13,360 bases of DNA from Streptococcaceae bacterium (GCA_031259195.1 JAIRLR010000091.1:1-13360); one strand, 5' to 3'. Positions 1 through 9,117 are shown, counted from the stretch's first letter. Made by a program: numbers and translations. Notes: generated from the letters alone by a model not told the origin.

Positions 1-2
1 TT

Positions 3-38
3 CTCTTAATCCATCATTACCTAAAAGCTTATGCTTAG
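3..38 (+). CDS. Possible C-terminal tail of an upstream gene (cdsA?)
   Basis: Frame 3 reads LLIHHYLKAYA and then a TAG stop at 36-38. In Bacilli the gene just upstream of dxr is usually cdsA (phosphatidate cytidylyltransferase), whose C-terminus is hydrophobic and often ends in a short His-rich tail, so this could be its end. Eleven residues are too few for a firm call. Frame 2 is also open from the edge to a TGA at 71-73 and cannot be excluded. The proposal rests on gene order rather than on sequence recognition. Confidence 0.2.
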   Translation, partial: LLIHHYLKAYA

Positions 39-60
39 TCTCAAATTGTGAAAAAATAGC

Positions 61-114
61 TCAAAAGACCTGACAAGTTTACCAAATCGTTTCAAGCTTT
101 GCTGGATTTACAAA
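61..114 (+). repeat. Decayed ~55-bp hairpin module (third copy)
   Basis: This stretch matches the two modules at 1350-1411 and 1478-1541 in the same order of parts: TCAAAA, a degenerate ACCTG-A-CAAGT mini-palindrome (69-79), then TTTCAAGCTTTGCT around a former stem loop. The loop has one change (GCTGG instead of GCTTG) and only a short AAATC/GATTT stem remains, so it looks like an old copy. It ends right at the dxr ribosome binding site (AAAGGA, 114-119). Confidence 0.6.
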
Positions 115-126
115 AGGAAAATAAAA

Positions 127-1290
127 ATGAAAAAAAAAATTGGTCTATTGGGAGCAACGGGTTCAATCGGAACAAGCGCTTTAGATGTTTTACGTAATAA
201 TCCGGAAAGTTTTGAATTGGTAGCTTTTTCTTTTTATTCAAATATCGAACTGGCAAAAAAGATCATTGAAGAGTTTCAGCCTGTAGTTGTTGGTGTTCGC
301 ACTAAGGCGATGGTGCAGGAGCTTTCTTTACTATATCCGCAAATTAAGTTCCAAGCAGGAATGGAAGGGTTGGTGGCCGTTGCAACAGCAAAAGCGGCGG
401 ATATTGTTTTAACAGCGCTAACAGGGTCTGTTGGTTTATTACCAACGATGGCCGCCATTGAAAGCGGAAAAGATATTGCTTTAGCGAATAAAGAAACTTT
501 GGTGATGGCTGGTCAGTGGGTTATGCAAGCGGCAAAAGAAAAAGGCGTTAAAATTCTGCCGGTGGACAGTGAGCATTCAGCGATTTTTCAGGTGTTGCAA
601 AGCCAAGATAATAAAAATGTGAAAGAGTTGATTATCACCGCTTCTGGTGGGAGTTTCCGTGATTTAACGCGGGAAAAATTAAAGCAGGTCACTTTAGAAG
701 ATGCATTAAAACATCCCAATTGGTCCATGGGCAAAAAGATTACCATTGACTCTTCGACGATGGTGAATAAAGGGCTAGAAGTGATTGAGGCGCATTGGCT
801 ATTTGATGCATCTTATGATAAAATTAAAGTTGTTTTACACCGTGAAAGTACTGTTCATTCAATGATTAAGTTGGTTGATGGAGCGTACTTTGCCCAACTT
901 GGTCCAAGGGATATGCGTGAGCCCATTCAGTACGCATTGACTTTTCCAAAGCGTACGCTTTTAAAAAATGAAAAAGACTTTGATATAGCTGATGTTTCTA
1001 CGCTTCATTTTGATAAGTTAGATGAGGAACGCTTTCCAATGTTGACTTTAGCATTTGTTGTTGGCGGCAAAGGTGGAAGTTTTCCAACGGTGTTTAATGC
1101 TGCTAATGAAGTGGCGGTAAATGCCTTTATTGATGGGAAAATAAAATATTTAGAAATTGAAGAGTTGATTAAAAGAGCTGTTAGTAAACACCAAGAAGAG
1201 ATTAACTTAACACTTGAGATGGTGATTGAAATCGATAAAAAAACGCGGCAGAAAGTTTATAAGTGGATTGAAGAACTAAAAAGTATTTAG
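127..1290 (+). CDS. dxr: 1-deoxy-D-xylulose 5-phosphate reductoisomerase
   Basis: Dxr (IspC) converts DXP to 2-C-methyl-D-erythritol 4-phosphate with NADPH and a divalent metal, the first committed step of the MEP isoprenoid pathway, in the cytosol. At 387 aa it has the usual family length. Visible features are the NADPH-binding loop GATGSIG (residues 9-15), the metal-ligand motif PVDSEHSAIFQ with D147 and E149, the substrate loop ASGGSFR (Ser where many homologues have Pro), HPNWSMGKKITIDSSTMVNKGLE with N214, K215 and E218 (matching the E. coli Asn/Lys/Glu set), and the C-terminal NAANEVAV segment. The start is set by AAAGGA at 114-119. Its TAG stop is formed by the last two bases of the TTA border repeat and the first base of the inserted repeat that follows. 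Gene order matches the Bacilli cdsA-dxr-rseP-proS cluster. Confidence 0.97.
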   Translation: MKKKIGLLGATGSIGTSALDVLRNNPESFELVAFSFYSNIELAKKIIEEFQPVVVGVRTKAMVQELSLLYPQIKFQAGMEGLVAVATAKAADIVLTALTGSVGLLPTMAAIESGKDIALANKETLVMAGQWVMQAAKEKGVKILPVDSEHSAIFQVLQSQDNKNVKELIITASGGSFRDLTREKLKQVTLEDALKHPNWSMGKKITIDSSTMVNKGLEVIEAHWLFDASYDKIKVVLHRESTVHSMIKLVDGAYFAQLGPRDMREPIQYALTFPKRTLLKNEKDFDIADVSTLHFDKLDEERFPMLTLAFVVGGKGGSFPTVFNAANEVAVNAFIDGKIKYLEIEELIKRAVSKHQEEINLTLEMVIEIDKKTRQKVYKWIEELKSI

Positions 1291-1349
1291 AACCTGTTAA
1301 CGATCTCCGTAATTGTGACTTTTCTGGTAATTTTTTGCCTTTCTTCGTC

Positions 1350-1411
1350 AAAAAACCTGTCGGGTTCTTTACGATTTGTTCAAGCTTTGCTTGATTACAA
1401 ATCGTTAGAAC
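1350..1411 (+). repeat. Hairpin module A inside the 280-bp MITE copy
   Basis: This block is absent from the 160-bp copy at 6432-6591. It consists of A-run, ACCTG-T-CGGGT mini-palindrome (1355-1365), then a long hairpin. The hairpin stem is GTTCT (1364-1368) plus ACGATTTGT (1371-1379), pairing with ACAAATCGT (1397-1405) plus AGAAC (1407-1411). The inner stem-loop is CAAGC-TTT-GCTTG (1381-1393). Confidence 0.75.
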
Positions 1412-1477
1412 GAAAGCCTCGATTTAGCACCGCTAAACCTACGTTTTTTTTCCTAGAAATGCACAAAAATTTCTCAA

Positions 1478-1541
1478 AAAAACCTGGCAGGTTTACAAGT
1501 TGTTTCAAGCTTTGCTTGATTACAACTTGTATAACGGGATC
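1478..1541 (+). repeat. Hairpin module B inside the 280-bp MITE copy
   Basis: This is the second block absent from the 160-bp copy. It has the same design as module A: AACCTG-G-CAGGTT (1481-1493), then stem ACAAGTTGT (1495-1503) pairing with ACAACTTGT (1522-1530) around the identical inner hairpin CAAGC-TTT-GCTTG (1506-1518). The outer stem sequence differs from module A, yet both are perfectly self-complementary. Confidence 0.75.
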
Positions 1542-1589
1542 CATCAATAGAGAGATCGTTAACAGGCTCTTAGTTATGAGGGAAAAATT

Positions 1590-2867
1590 ATGAAAGCTAT
1601 TATTACTTTTATTATTGTCTTTGCCATTCTTGTGATTGTACATGAGGCAGGTCATCTTTTTTTTGCAAAACGTGCAGGGATTTTGGTGCGTGAGTTTGCT
1701 ATTGGCATGGGACCGAAACTTTTTTATCATCGCGACAAATCAGGGACAGCATATACTATTCGTCTATTGCCTATAGGAGGGCATGTGCGCATGGCTGGTT
1801 GGGCCGATAAAATGGCGGAGATTAATCCAGGGATGCAGCTCACTCTTTTACTGGATGAAAACAAAGTGGTTAAGAAGATTAATCTCAGCCATAAAGTGGT
1901 AATGGAAAGTGGCTTGCCTTTTGAAGTTGAAAAGATTGATTTGGAAGATAAGTTATTTATTCAAGGATTTATTAATGGCGATGAAGCAAAATCAGTTACC
2001 TACAATGTTGATCATGATGCTTTGCTTGTCGAGGAAGACGGGACAGAGATCCGTATTGCTCCTAAAGATGTGCAAATGCAATCAGCAAGTGTGCCAGACC
2101 GAATTCTAACGAACTTTGCTGGGCCGATGAATAATTTTATTTTAGGTATTTTCTTGTTTATCTTGCTTGCCTTTATGCAAGGCGGCTCTCCTGTTGCTAA
2201 TACAAATCAGATCGGTTCTGTGCAAAAAAATAGTTTGGCTCAAAAAGTTGGTTTAAAAGCCAAAGACTATATTGAATCAGTTAATGATATTAAGATTGCT
2301 AATTGGAATGATCTTTCAGCGACTTTTCGTAAACATCTGGATAAAACAGTGACGTTAAAAGTTAAACGTGGAGGCAAGATTCTTTCTTTAAAACTGCCGC
2401 TTAAAACTAGAACTTATAAAAATGAAAAGTTTGGGATGATCATTGGGATCGGACAACCAATGGATCATTCTTTAGTTAATGGGATTATCTTGGGAGGCTT
2501 TAAAAAAGCGTGGTTGACTTCAGTTGGTATTTTAAAAGCGTTAGCAAGCTTATTAACTGGCTTTAGTTTAGATAGATTAGCCGGCCCTGTAGGGATTTTT
2601 CAAATGAGTCAAAGGGCGTCTCAAGCAGGTTTAATGACGATAATTTCTTTGATGGCGATGCTGTCGATGAATCTTGGCTTTGCTAATTTGTTCCCTATTC
2701 CAGCCCTAGATGGGGGAAAGATTATTTTAAATGTAATCGAAGGTATTCGTGGGAAGCCAATCAGTCATGAAAAAGAGGGCATGATCACACTTGCAGGGGT
2801 CGTCTTTATGTTGTTATTAATGATTGCCGTTACTTGGAATGATATCGCAAGCTTTTTTAGGAAATGA
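1590..2867 (+). CDS. rseP: Site-2 intramembrane zinc metalloprotease, RseP/RasP family
   Basis: Membrane protease of the site-2 family, which cleaves transmembrane substrates such as anti-sigma factors, signal-peptide remnants and, in some lactic acid bacteria, peptide pheromone precursors (Eep). At 425 aa the length is typical. The zinc motif HEAGH is at residues 18-22 in the first membrane segment. A second hydrophobic segment follows the conserved FAGPMNN (about residues 175-200), then a PDZ domain (about 205-275), and the C-terminal membrane segments contain NLFPIPALDGG with the third zinc ligand D374. The start is set by GAGGG at 1578-1582, six bases from ATG; this lies only a few bases past the inserted repeat, which therefore left the ribosome site intact. 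Its substrates here cannot be read from the sequence. Confidence 0.96.
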   Translation: MKAIITFIIVFAILVIVHEAGHLFFAKRAGILVREFAIGMGPKLFYHRDKSGTAYTIRLLPIGGHVRMAGWADKMAEINPGMQLTLLLDENKVVKKINLSHKVVMESGLPFEVEKIDLEDKLFIQGFINGDEAKSVTYNVDHDALLVEEDGTEIRIAPKDVQMQSASVPDRILTNFAGPMNNFILGIFLFILLAFMQGGSPVANTNQIGSVQKNSLAQKVGLKAKDYIESVNDIKIANWNDLSATFRKHLDKTVTLKVKRGGKILSLKLPLKTRTYKNEKFGMIIGIGQPMDHSLVNGIILGGFKKAWLTSVGILKALASLLTGFSLDRLAGPVGIFQMSQRASQAGLMTIISLMAMLSMNLGFANLFPIPALDGGKIILNVIEGIRGKPISHEKEGMITLAGVVFMLLLMIAVTWNDIASFFRK

Positions 2868-2901
2868 TTGTATAGAGTTGTTATATAAATTCACTTCGCT
2901 A

Positions 2902-2922
2902 GAGATCGTTAACAGGTTCTTA
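2902..2922 (+). repeat. Solo end of the MITE family
   Basis: GAGATCGTTAACAGGTTC (2902-2919) followed by TTA is the right-hand terminal repeat of the family with no matching left end nearby. It sits between rseP and the proS ribosome binding site. It is best read as a deletion remnant. The 34 bases before it (2868-2901) hold nothing I recognise. Confidence 0.65.
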
Positions 2923-2943
2923 GGGACAGATCTAATTTGATAG

Positions 2944-4698
<1,755 letters not shown>

Positions 4699-4722
4699 AA
4701 ATTTCAAGAAAGCGAGGATATC

Positions 4723-6432
4723 ATGAGCTATCAAGCGTTATATCGAACTTTTCGTTCACAGCGTTTTGATGAGATTGTTGGGCAAAGGGCTGTTTCAGTA
4801 ACTTTAAAACAGGCCATTTTGCAAGAGAAGGTCAGTCATGCGTATTTATTTACGGGTCCTCGTGGAACGGGAAAAACAAGTACTGCTCGCATTTTTGCTA
4901 AAGCTTTAAATTGTCATCACTTGCAGAATGGTGAGCCATGCAATCAGTGCGAAATGTGCACAGCAATTACTGAAGGTCGCATAGAAGATGTTTTGGAGAT
5001 CGATGCAGCTAGCAATAATGGCGTAGATGAAATTCGTAATCTTCGTGATACAGTGAGATATCCACCAGTATTGGCAGATTATAAAGTTTATATTATTGAT
5101 GAAGTTCACATGCTTTCAACGAGCGCTTTTAACGCGCTTTTAAAGACGCTGGAAGAACCGCCTGCTAAGGTTATTTTTATTTTAGCGACAACGCAAGTGC
5201 ATAAAGTATTGCCGACAATTGTTTCTAGAACACAACGTTTTGACTTTAAGCGAATTGGCATAGAGGATATTGTTCAGCACTTAGAAGATATTTTGGCAAA
5301 GCTTAATATTAAGTTTGAAAAAGAAGCGCTTTTCATTATTGCTCGCGTAGCTGAAGGTAGTATGCGAGATGCATTGTCAATTTTAGATCAAGCTGTCTCT
5401 TTTATCGAAGACACTTTAACAAGTGAAGCTGCCATGATGATAACTGGCAGTTTAACCAAAGATATGATGGATAAGTATATGTTGGCGGTTTATGAAAAAA
5501 ATGTTGAAGTTGCTCTTAAGATTTTAAGCAAAATCTTTTCGCAGGGAAAAGAAGCCCGACGTTTTTTAGAAGATATGATTTTATACAATCGAGATTTACT
5601 GATGCACAAGCATGCTGCGCAGTTCGTTCTTGAGGCACGAGGAGTGCTAACAGACACGTTTAAAAAGTTGGCTACAGAACTTTCTTCTAAAGATATCTAT
5701 GCCTATATCAAGCTTTTGAATGAAGCACAGCAAGAGATTCGTTTAAGCAATCTGACAAGCACATATTTAGAAATTGTAACTGTCAAATTAGCAACTTTTT
5801 CGCAAGATTCATCGTCTGTTCAACTTGAAAAAGATAATAAAGACTTCGACTCTTTACGTGAAGAGCTGAGTCAACTGCGAAGTATAGTTGAAAATTTACA
5901 AAAAGGTCAAACTGATTTTTCTAAGGAACGTTTAACAACTAGTTCAAGTACAGATAAAGCTGATTATAAAAATCCAACTGAGCAGATTCATCAAGTGTTG
6001 TTATCAGCTACCAAAGCGCATTTAACAGCTTTAAAAGAGGTATGGCCGGACTTTTTGGCCTCTTTGGATGCAAGATGCAAAGCCATGATGAAGGCCAGCA
6101 AGCCAGTAGCTGCTAGTGATACACAGATGGTTGTTGCCTATGATTATGATATTTTGGCGATGACAGCTAATCAGGATGAAGCGTTAAAACAAATTGTTGG
6201 TGAGAGTTTAGACAAAATGATTGGCTTTGCGCCAAATTTGATCATTGTTACAAGCAGTGAATGGCCAAAACTACGACGTACATTTATTGAAAAAAATCGG
6301 GAAAAATTGCAGTTAGATAAGACTGATGTGACGCAAAAAACAGCTTCCGAAGATCATAAAAATGCCGACATTGTTGAAAAAGCGATTGATTTATTTGGTA
6401 AAGATATGGTGAAAGTAATAAGAACCTGTTAG
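4723..6432 (+). CDS. dnaX: DNA polymerase III subunits gamma/tau (clamp loader ATPase)
   Basis: DnaX is the ATPase of the clamp loader that places the beta clamp on primed DNA and ties the replicase together. It is 569 aa. Seen: MSYQALYRTFRSQRFDEIVGQ at the N-terminus, Walker A GPRGTGKTS (45-53), zinc cysteines C64, C73, C76 and C79, Walker B DEVH (126-129), and the R169 arginine finger in SRT, where most homologues have SRC. AAA+ domains I-III span about 1-365; the rest is a low-complexity tau-like tail. SD-like GCGAGG lies just before the ATG. The last codons (AGA ACC TGT TAG, giving RTC) come from the repeat inserted at its 3' end. Its usual Bacilli partners, a YbaB-type gene and recR, do not follow; a repeat and ftsK do. 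I saw no convincing programmed frameshift signal. Confidence 0.97.
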   Translation: MSYQALYRTFRSQRFDEIVGQRAVSVTLKQAILQEKVSHAYLFTGPRGTGKTSTARIFAKALNCHHLQNGEPCNQCEMCTAITEGRIEDVLEIDAASNNGVDEIRNLRDTVRYPPVLADYKVYIIDEVHMLSTSAFNALLKTLEEPPAKVIFILATTQVHKVLPTIVSRTQRFDFKRIGIEDIVQHLEDILAKLNIKFEKEALFIIARVAEGSMRDALSILDQAVSFIEDTLTSEAAMMITGSLTKDMMDKYMLAVYEKNVEVALKILSKIFSQGKEARRFLEDMILYNRDLLMHKHAAQFVLEARGVLTDTFKKLATELSSKDIYAYIKLLNEAQQEIRLSNLTSTYLEIVTVKLATFSQDSSSVQLEKDNKDFDSLREELSQLRSIVENLQKGQTDFSKERLTTSSSTDKADYKNPTEQIHQVLLSATKAHLTALKEVWPDFLASLDARCKAMMKASKPVAASDTQMVVAYDYDILAMTANQDEALKQIVGESLDKMIGFAPNLIIVTSSEWPKLRRTFIEKNREKLQLDKTDVTQKTASEDHKNADIVEKAIDLFGKDMVKVIRTC

Positions 6433-6605
6433 AGCCTGTTAACGATCTCTCTATCGATGAATTTTTTGAGAAATTTTTACGCGTTTCTAGGAAAAAAACG
6501 CAGGTTTAGCGGTGCTAAATCGAGGCTTTTTAACGAAGAAAAGCAAAAAATTACCAAAAAAGGCGCGATTACGGAGATCGTTAACAGGCTCTTAGCAGGT
6601 TCTTA
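6419..6605 (+). repeat. 24-bp palindrome interrupted by a MITE copy
   Basis: The left arm TAAGAACCTG (6419-6428) and right arm GCAGGTTCTTA (6595-6605) flank the 160-bp element and its TTA repeats. Removing the element and one TTA joins the arms into a sequence one base different from the intact 24-bp palindrome at 10416-10439. The left arm supplies the codons for the last residues of DnaX. Confidence 0.75.
6429..6594 (+). mobile_element. MITE-like element, compact 160-bp copy
   Basis: The body is 6432-6591, bordered by TTA at 6429-6431 and 6592-6594. Its ends GAGCCTGTTAACGATCTC (6432-6449) and GAGATCGTTAACAGGCTC (6574-6591) are perfect 18-bp inverted repeats. It is in the opposite orientation to the 280-bp copy at 1290-1569 and lacks the two hairpin modules. 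Internal hairpins are GCGTTT/AAACGC (beginning about 6480) and TTTAGC-GGT-GCTAAA (6505-6519). It has no coding capacity. It fills most of the dnaX-ftsK gap. Confidence 0.82.
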
Positions 6606-6624
6606 AAGAAAGAAGGATTAGAGT

Positions 6625-9021
6625 TTGGCGCGTAAAACAAAAGCACAAAAGTTAAAAAGCAAAAAGATTCGTGCTGGACTTTTTGTTGTTTTATTTATCA
6701 TGGGGATGTTAGTAGCGATTTTTCGTTTAGGCTTTCTTGGTGTTTGTTTGGCTAATATTTTGCGTTTTTTTGTAGGTAATACTTTTCAGCTTTTGGCTGT
6801 TTTATTGATTTTTTTTGCAGCTAAATATTTTCTGAAAGTTCGCCAAATGAAAACGCGTAAAACAAGCAAAAAACTAGCGCACTCTAAAAGTAAAATCCAT
6901 TTTGTAGGGATCATTCCTTTTTATTTAGGTTTATTGCTTTTTTTGCATATTAGAATGTTTGAAAATGTAGCAAAAAAAAGGCCACATATTTTTGGAACAA
7001 CAGTTGATTTGTGGTTCCAGGATTTTTTTCATCTTAAGATGAAAAATTATTTGGGTGGAGGTCTCTTTGGGAGTTTTTTATATACCTTTGCTCGTTTTTT
7101 AGTTTCACAGATAGGCAGTTATATTGTAGCTGTAATCTCTATGTTTGTGGGTGCGTTTTTATTATTGCCAATTGACTGGGAATTTTTAGTAAACATCTGG
7201 AAGAAAGTTTTAGTAATTTTTCGAAATTTATTTATTCGTGATCATTTGACAGAAGAAAAAAATAAAGTAAAAAAACAAAGACCTACCGTTAAAGATAAAA
7301 AAACATTTAAAGAGAAATTTACTAATCTTGTACGTCCTTTTACTCCTGGCGAGATTTTAGTAGAAGAGGAAAAGGATCATTTTACTCAGGAAGAAGCATC
7401 AGAACAAACAAATCTTCCTATTATCACTAACTTCAAAGATACGTCGACGCCAGACTATGATGTAGTTTCTGAAGATAAAGCAAATGAAGATCTTCCATTA
7501 GTTGAAGAGGAAGATGATGAGCCATTAGAAATTGATATTAAAGAAGAGCCTGAGAATTTTGATTATATCCTGCCTTCGATTTCTTTATTTTCCCGTATTC
7601 CAGAGGCTGATCAATCAGATGAGCATAAACAAGCAGTGGAAAATACAAGAAAATTAGAGAGAACCTTTGCTAGTTTTGGGATTGATATTCGTATAACAGG
7701 AGTTAGCATTGGCCCTTCAGTGACCAAATACGAAATGAAGCCGCCGATTGGCGTTAAGGTAAGCCGTATTATTAGCTTAACGGATGATATCGCACTGGCT
7801 TTAGCTGCCAAAGATGTGCGTATGGAAGCGCCTATCCCAGGAAAATCTTTGATTGGAATTGAAATTCCCAATACGCATATTAGTATGGTTTCATTTCGTG
7901 ATGTGGCAGAACATACTTTTAAGCATTTCGATAAACTTTTGGAAGTGTCGTTAGGTCGAGATATTGCTGGGGAGATTCAAGTTATGGATCTTGAGCGCAT
8001 GCCTCACGTTTTAATTGCCGGCTCAACTGGTTCAGGAAAATCCGTGGCGGTAAATGGGATTATCTCGAGTATTTTGATGAAAGCAAAGCCTAATGAAGTA
8101 AAACTAATGATGATCGATCCAAAGATGGTTGAGCTTTCGATTTACAACGGTATTCCGCATTTATTGACACCTGTGGTAACTAATCCTAGAAAGGCAGCCC
8201 AAGCTCTAAACAAAGTTGTTGAAGAGATGGAAAGGCGTTATGAATTATTTTCACAATTTAATGTACGAAAAATTTCTAGTTATAACGCTATGGTGCAGAA
8301 AAAGAATGTGGAAGATGGCGAAAATCACCCAACAATTCCGCTTATTGTCGTAATTGTAGATGAGCTAGCTGATTTAATGATGGTTGCTAGTAAAGATGTT
8401 GAAGAGGCAATTATCCGCTTAGGACAAAAGGCGCGAGCTGCAGGGATTCATATGATTTTAGCAACACAAAGGCCGTCAGTTGATGTAATATCTGGTTTGA
8501 TCAAAGCTAATGTTCCTTCAAGAATTGCCTTTGCCGTCTCTAGCGGAACGGATTCGCGAACAATTTTAGATAGCAATGGTGCAGAAAAGCTGCTTGGTCG
8601 AGGAGATATGCTTTATAAACCAATTGACGGAAACAATCCGATTCGTGTGCAAGGCTCGTTTTTAAGTGATGAGGAAGTTGAACGTTTGGTTGACTTTGTT
8701 AAAAATCAGCAAGAAGCTAGCTATAATGAACGATTTGATCTAGGTGAAGTTACCCAAGATTCAACAAAGAGTAATGGCTCAGCTGGAAGTAATGATCATG
8801 ATGAGCATTTTGAAGAAGCTAAACGTGTGGTAATTGAAACGCAAACAGCAAGTGCTTCATTTATTCAACGCCGCTTTAAAACAGGATATAACCGTGCGCT
8901 ACGTATTGTTGAAGAGCTTGAAAAAGCTGGTGTAATTGGTCCGTCAGTAGGTACAAAACCACGTGAAGTTTTGATAAAACCAGACCTTGAAGAAATAGAA
9001 GATGACTTAGAATCGATTTAA
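6625..9021 (+). CDS. ftsK: DNA translocase FtsK/SpoIIIE
   Basis: Membrane-anchored hexameric motor that pumps DNA through the division septum and helps resolve chromosome dimers. At 798 aa the length suits Bacillota. The basic start is followed by several hydrophobic membrane segments (about residues 15-190), a charged acidic linker (about 215-320), the alpha/beta motor with Walker A GSTGSGKS (466-473), Walker B VIVDELAD (D579, E580), LATQRPSVDVI and GRGDMLY, and a C-terminal winged-helix gamma domain (about 735-790) that normally reads polar KOPS/SRS sequences. The start is TTG: AGAAGGA at 6611-6617 is seven bases upstream, and the ensuing MARKTKAQKLK matches the basic start expected of the family. 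No ATG in that frame has a better site. It lies directly downstream of the repeat-filled gap after dnaX. Confidence 0.96.
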   Translation: MARKTKAQKLKSKKIRAGLFVVLFIMGMLVAIFRLGFLGVCLANILRFFVGNTFQLLAVLLIFFAAKYFLKVRQMKTRKTSKKLAHSKSKIHFVGIIPFYLGLLLFLHIRMFENVAKKRPHIFGTTVDLWFQDFFHLKMKNYLGGGLFGSFLYTFARFLVSQIGSYIVAVISMFVGAFLLLPIDWEFLVNIWKKVLVIFRNLFIRDHLTEEKNKVKKQRPTVKDKKTFKEKFTNLVRPFTPGEILVEEEKDHFTQEEASEQTNLPIITNFKDTSTPDYDVVSEDKANEDLPLVEEEDDEPLEIDIKEEPENFDYILPSISLFSRIPEADQSDEHKQAVENTRKLERTFASFGIDIRITGVSIGPSVTKYEMKPPIGVKVSRIISLTDDIALALAAKDVRMEAPIPGKSLIGIEIPNTHISMVSFRDVAEHTFKHFDKLLEVSLGRDIAGEIQVMDLERMPHVLIAGSTGSGKSVAVNGIISSILMKAKPNEVKLMMIDPKMVELSIYNGIPHLLTPVVTNPRKAAQALNKVVEEMERRYELFSQFNVRKISSYNAMVQKKNVEDGENHPTIPLIVVIVDELADLMMVASKDVEEAIIRLGQKARAAGIHMILATQRPSVDVISGLIKANVPSRIAFAVSSGTDSRTILDSNGAEKLLGRGDMLYKPIDGNNPIRVQGSFLSDEEVERLVDFVKNQQEASYNERFDLGEVTQDSTKSNGSAGSNDHDEHFEEAKRVVIETQTASASFIQRRFKTGYNRALRIVEELEKAGVIGPSVGTKPREVLIKPDLEEIEDDLESI

Positions 9022-9054
9022 TAATTAGACCTCTTGCGAAACTAAATTCATGAA

Positions 9055-9117
9055 AATTGCGAACTGCCTTAACGATTGGCAAGCGTTAGCTTGACAGAGT
9101 TTAGGCAGTTCGCAATT
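9055..9117. repeat. Long perfect hairpin between ftsK and purM
   Basis: AATTGCGAACTGCCT (9055-9069) is the exact reverse complement of AGGCAGTTCGCAATT (9103-9117). The 33-base loop holds a second hairpin CAAGC-GTTA-GCTTG (9080-9093). The loop shares TAACGATT and the CAAGC/GCTTG design with the hairpin modules in the dxr-rseP gap, so it may be another, more diverged member. It lies 33 bases after the ftsK stop and could act as a transcription barrier, but no U-run follows on either strand, so I do not call it a classic terminator. Confidence 0.7.

Larger units (their letters stand above)
1287..1572 (-). mobile_element. MITE-like element, 280-bp copy carrying two inserted hairpin modules
   Basis: The body is 1290-1569, bordered by TTA direct repeats at 1287-1289 and 1570-1572. 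Its ends are GAACCTGTTAACGATCTC (1290-1307) and the inverted GAGATCGTTAACAGGCTC (1552-1569), with one mismatch over 18 bp. Reverse-complemented, it aligns along its length with the 160-bp copy at 6432-6591 except for two extra blocks of about 60 bp (near 1350-1411 and 1478-1541). It has no transposase gene; open frames through it look like chance. A 6-bp hairpin, TTTAGC-ACC-GCTAAA (1423-1437), is shared with the other copy. It fills almost all of the dxr-rseP gap. TNA-type 3-bp target duplications are known in some IS5-family groups (IS1031), but assignment to that family is a guess. Confidence 0.8.

Noticed and set aside
1350..1541. Integron attC-like sites
   Set aside because: The hairpins keep a constant inner loop and vary in the outer stem, the reverse of attC, and no RYYYAAC/GTTRRRY core pair or integrase is seen.
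1315..1730. Open frames on both strands through the dxr-rseP gap (92 and 111 codons)
   Set aside because: They run through the repeat and into rseP, have no family features, and change between the two copies of the element.
5490..6310. Programmed -1 frameshift in dnaX at A-runs (GAAAAAAAT at about 5494 and 6288)
   Set aside because: The first lies inside the AAA+ region and the second close to the end; neither has the strong A AAA AAG heptamer with a clear downstream stem.
9055..9117. PurR operator (PurBox pair) upstream of purM
   Set aside because: CGAAC and GTTCG occur in the stem but are about 43 bases apart, unlike the roughly 16-17 base spacing known for PurBoxes, and they are part of one long perfect stem.
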